NCBI GenBank assembly: GCA_030673805.1
Contig: DAOVIH010000060.1
Coordinates: forward strand, 1-6,724
Source of the DNA: Candidatus Bathyarchaeota archaeon
GTDB lineage: Archaea; Thermoproteota; Bathyarchaeia; Bathyarchaeales; Bathycorpusculaceae
Length of the DNA stretch: 6,724 bases
Direction: 5' to 3'
Below are positions 6,451 through 6,724 of the stretch, in pieces. The position numbers and the translations under genes were made by a program. Each line of letters opens with the position of its first letter. Position 1 is the first letter of the stretch. Below the pieces are notes generated by a model, which was given only the letters and a program-made list of their open reading frames with translations, had not been told where the DNA came from and did not search any database.

Positions 6451-6472
6451 GTTACTGCGTGGCAACAGTAAC
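6451..6472. promoter_or_regulatory. Inverted repeat GTTACTG-N8-CAGTAAC upstream of the DUF1508 TATA box
   Basis: Two perfect 7-base arms (6451-6457 and 6466-6472) flank an eight-base spacer. The near arm ends five bases before the TATA box at 6445, a position used by archaeal transcription factors. It also lies 27 nt past the stop codon of the upstream membrane-protein gene and could be a hairpin in that transcript, but no T tract follows directly. A regulator site is the better reading, with moderate confidence. Confidence 0.45.
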
Positions 6473-6499
6473 TGAGCAATAATGGAAGCACTAGGTTTG

Positions 6500-6724
6500 C
6501 TATAGACCTAAAACCACAGTGACAATCCAGCCGATCACAAAGGCTAAAGCTCCCAAACTTACCGTTATCAAAACTATCGTCAAAAACATCTTCTTAATTG
6601 ACAACCCTTTCACCACTGATACATAGTAGGTAAAAAACGCTATTATCAAAAAACTGTTTATTGCAGTGACCCCCAAAGCGAAGTAGTAGTTATCAACTAA
6701 AAAAAAGGGAGTTACTAGAAAAAA
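6500..6724 (-). CDS. Membrane protein C-terminus, probable VIT1/CCC1 family (cut by right edge)
   Basis: Reading the minus strand from the window edge gives 74 codons ending at TAG (6502-6500). The fragment has two hydrophobic segments, about residues 14-36 and 47-74, joined by a short basic loop, VKGLSIKKM (38-46). The order PFF, then NYYFALGVTA, then FFTYYVSVVKG, then a final helix rich in Gly, Ala and Ile resembles the last two helices of archaeal VIT1/CCC1 proteins, which move iron or manganese across membranes. The metal-binding helices would lie outside the window, so transport cannot be confirmed. A different small polytopic membrane family remains possible. The frame is open to the last base, and the start and promoter are not visible. 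Confidence 0.65.
   Translation of the reverse strand, partial: FFLVTPFFLVDNYYFALGVTAINSFLIIAFFTYYVSVVKGLSIKKMFLTIVLITVSLGALAFVIGWIVTVVLGL

Overview
The window looks archaeal. It carries tiaS, an archaea-specific tRNA modification gene, and the 5' half of an archaeal-type alanyl-tRNA synthetase gene. Four genes have good candidate archaeal TATA boxes or Shine-Dalgarno (SD) sites, and three starts appear to be TTG. The sequence is moderately AT-rich and lacks the strong base bias of many hyperthermophile or halophile genomes. The gene mix (stand-alone Lrp/RAM domain, geranylgeranyl-reductase-like flavoprotein, DUF1508 protein with an Ig-like tail) would suit a Bathyarchaeia-like or methanogen-related lineage. 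That placement is an inference and is not proven by the sequence.

All seven genes lie on the minus strand, so transcription runs from high to low coordinates. In that order: (1) the C-terminal end of a membrane protein, probably VIT1/CCC1 family, entering from the right edge; (2) a 250-residue protein with two DUF1508 (YegP-type) modules and an Ig-like C-terminal domain, with a clear TATA box, an SD site and a T-rich terminator; (3) a geranylgeranyl-reductase-like FAD oxidoreductase, followed after 31 bp by (4) a GNAT acetyltransferase, a likely two-gene transcript; (5) a 78-residue stand-alone Lrp/AsnC ligand-binding domain with its own TATA box; (6) tiaS; (7) alaS, running off the left edge.

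tiaS and alaS both serve translation and sit next to each other, but a 150 bp gap with a TATA-like element suggests alaS can be transcribed on its own. The other genes show no shared pathway. No intergenic gap exceeds 250 bp. I see no tRNA, rRNA, CRISPR array, insertion sequence or phage gene.

The most unusual items are the cysteine-paired DUF1508 and Ig-like fusion, the inverted repeat directly upstream of its TATA box, two adjacent hairpins upstream of the flavoprotein gene, and the departure of that flavoprotein from the usual geranylgeranyl reductase motifs. I did not find convincing evidence of a new multi-gene system.
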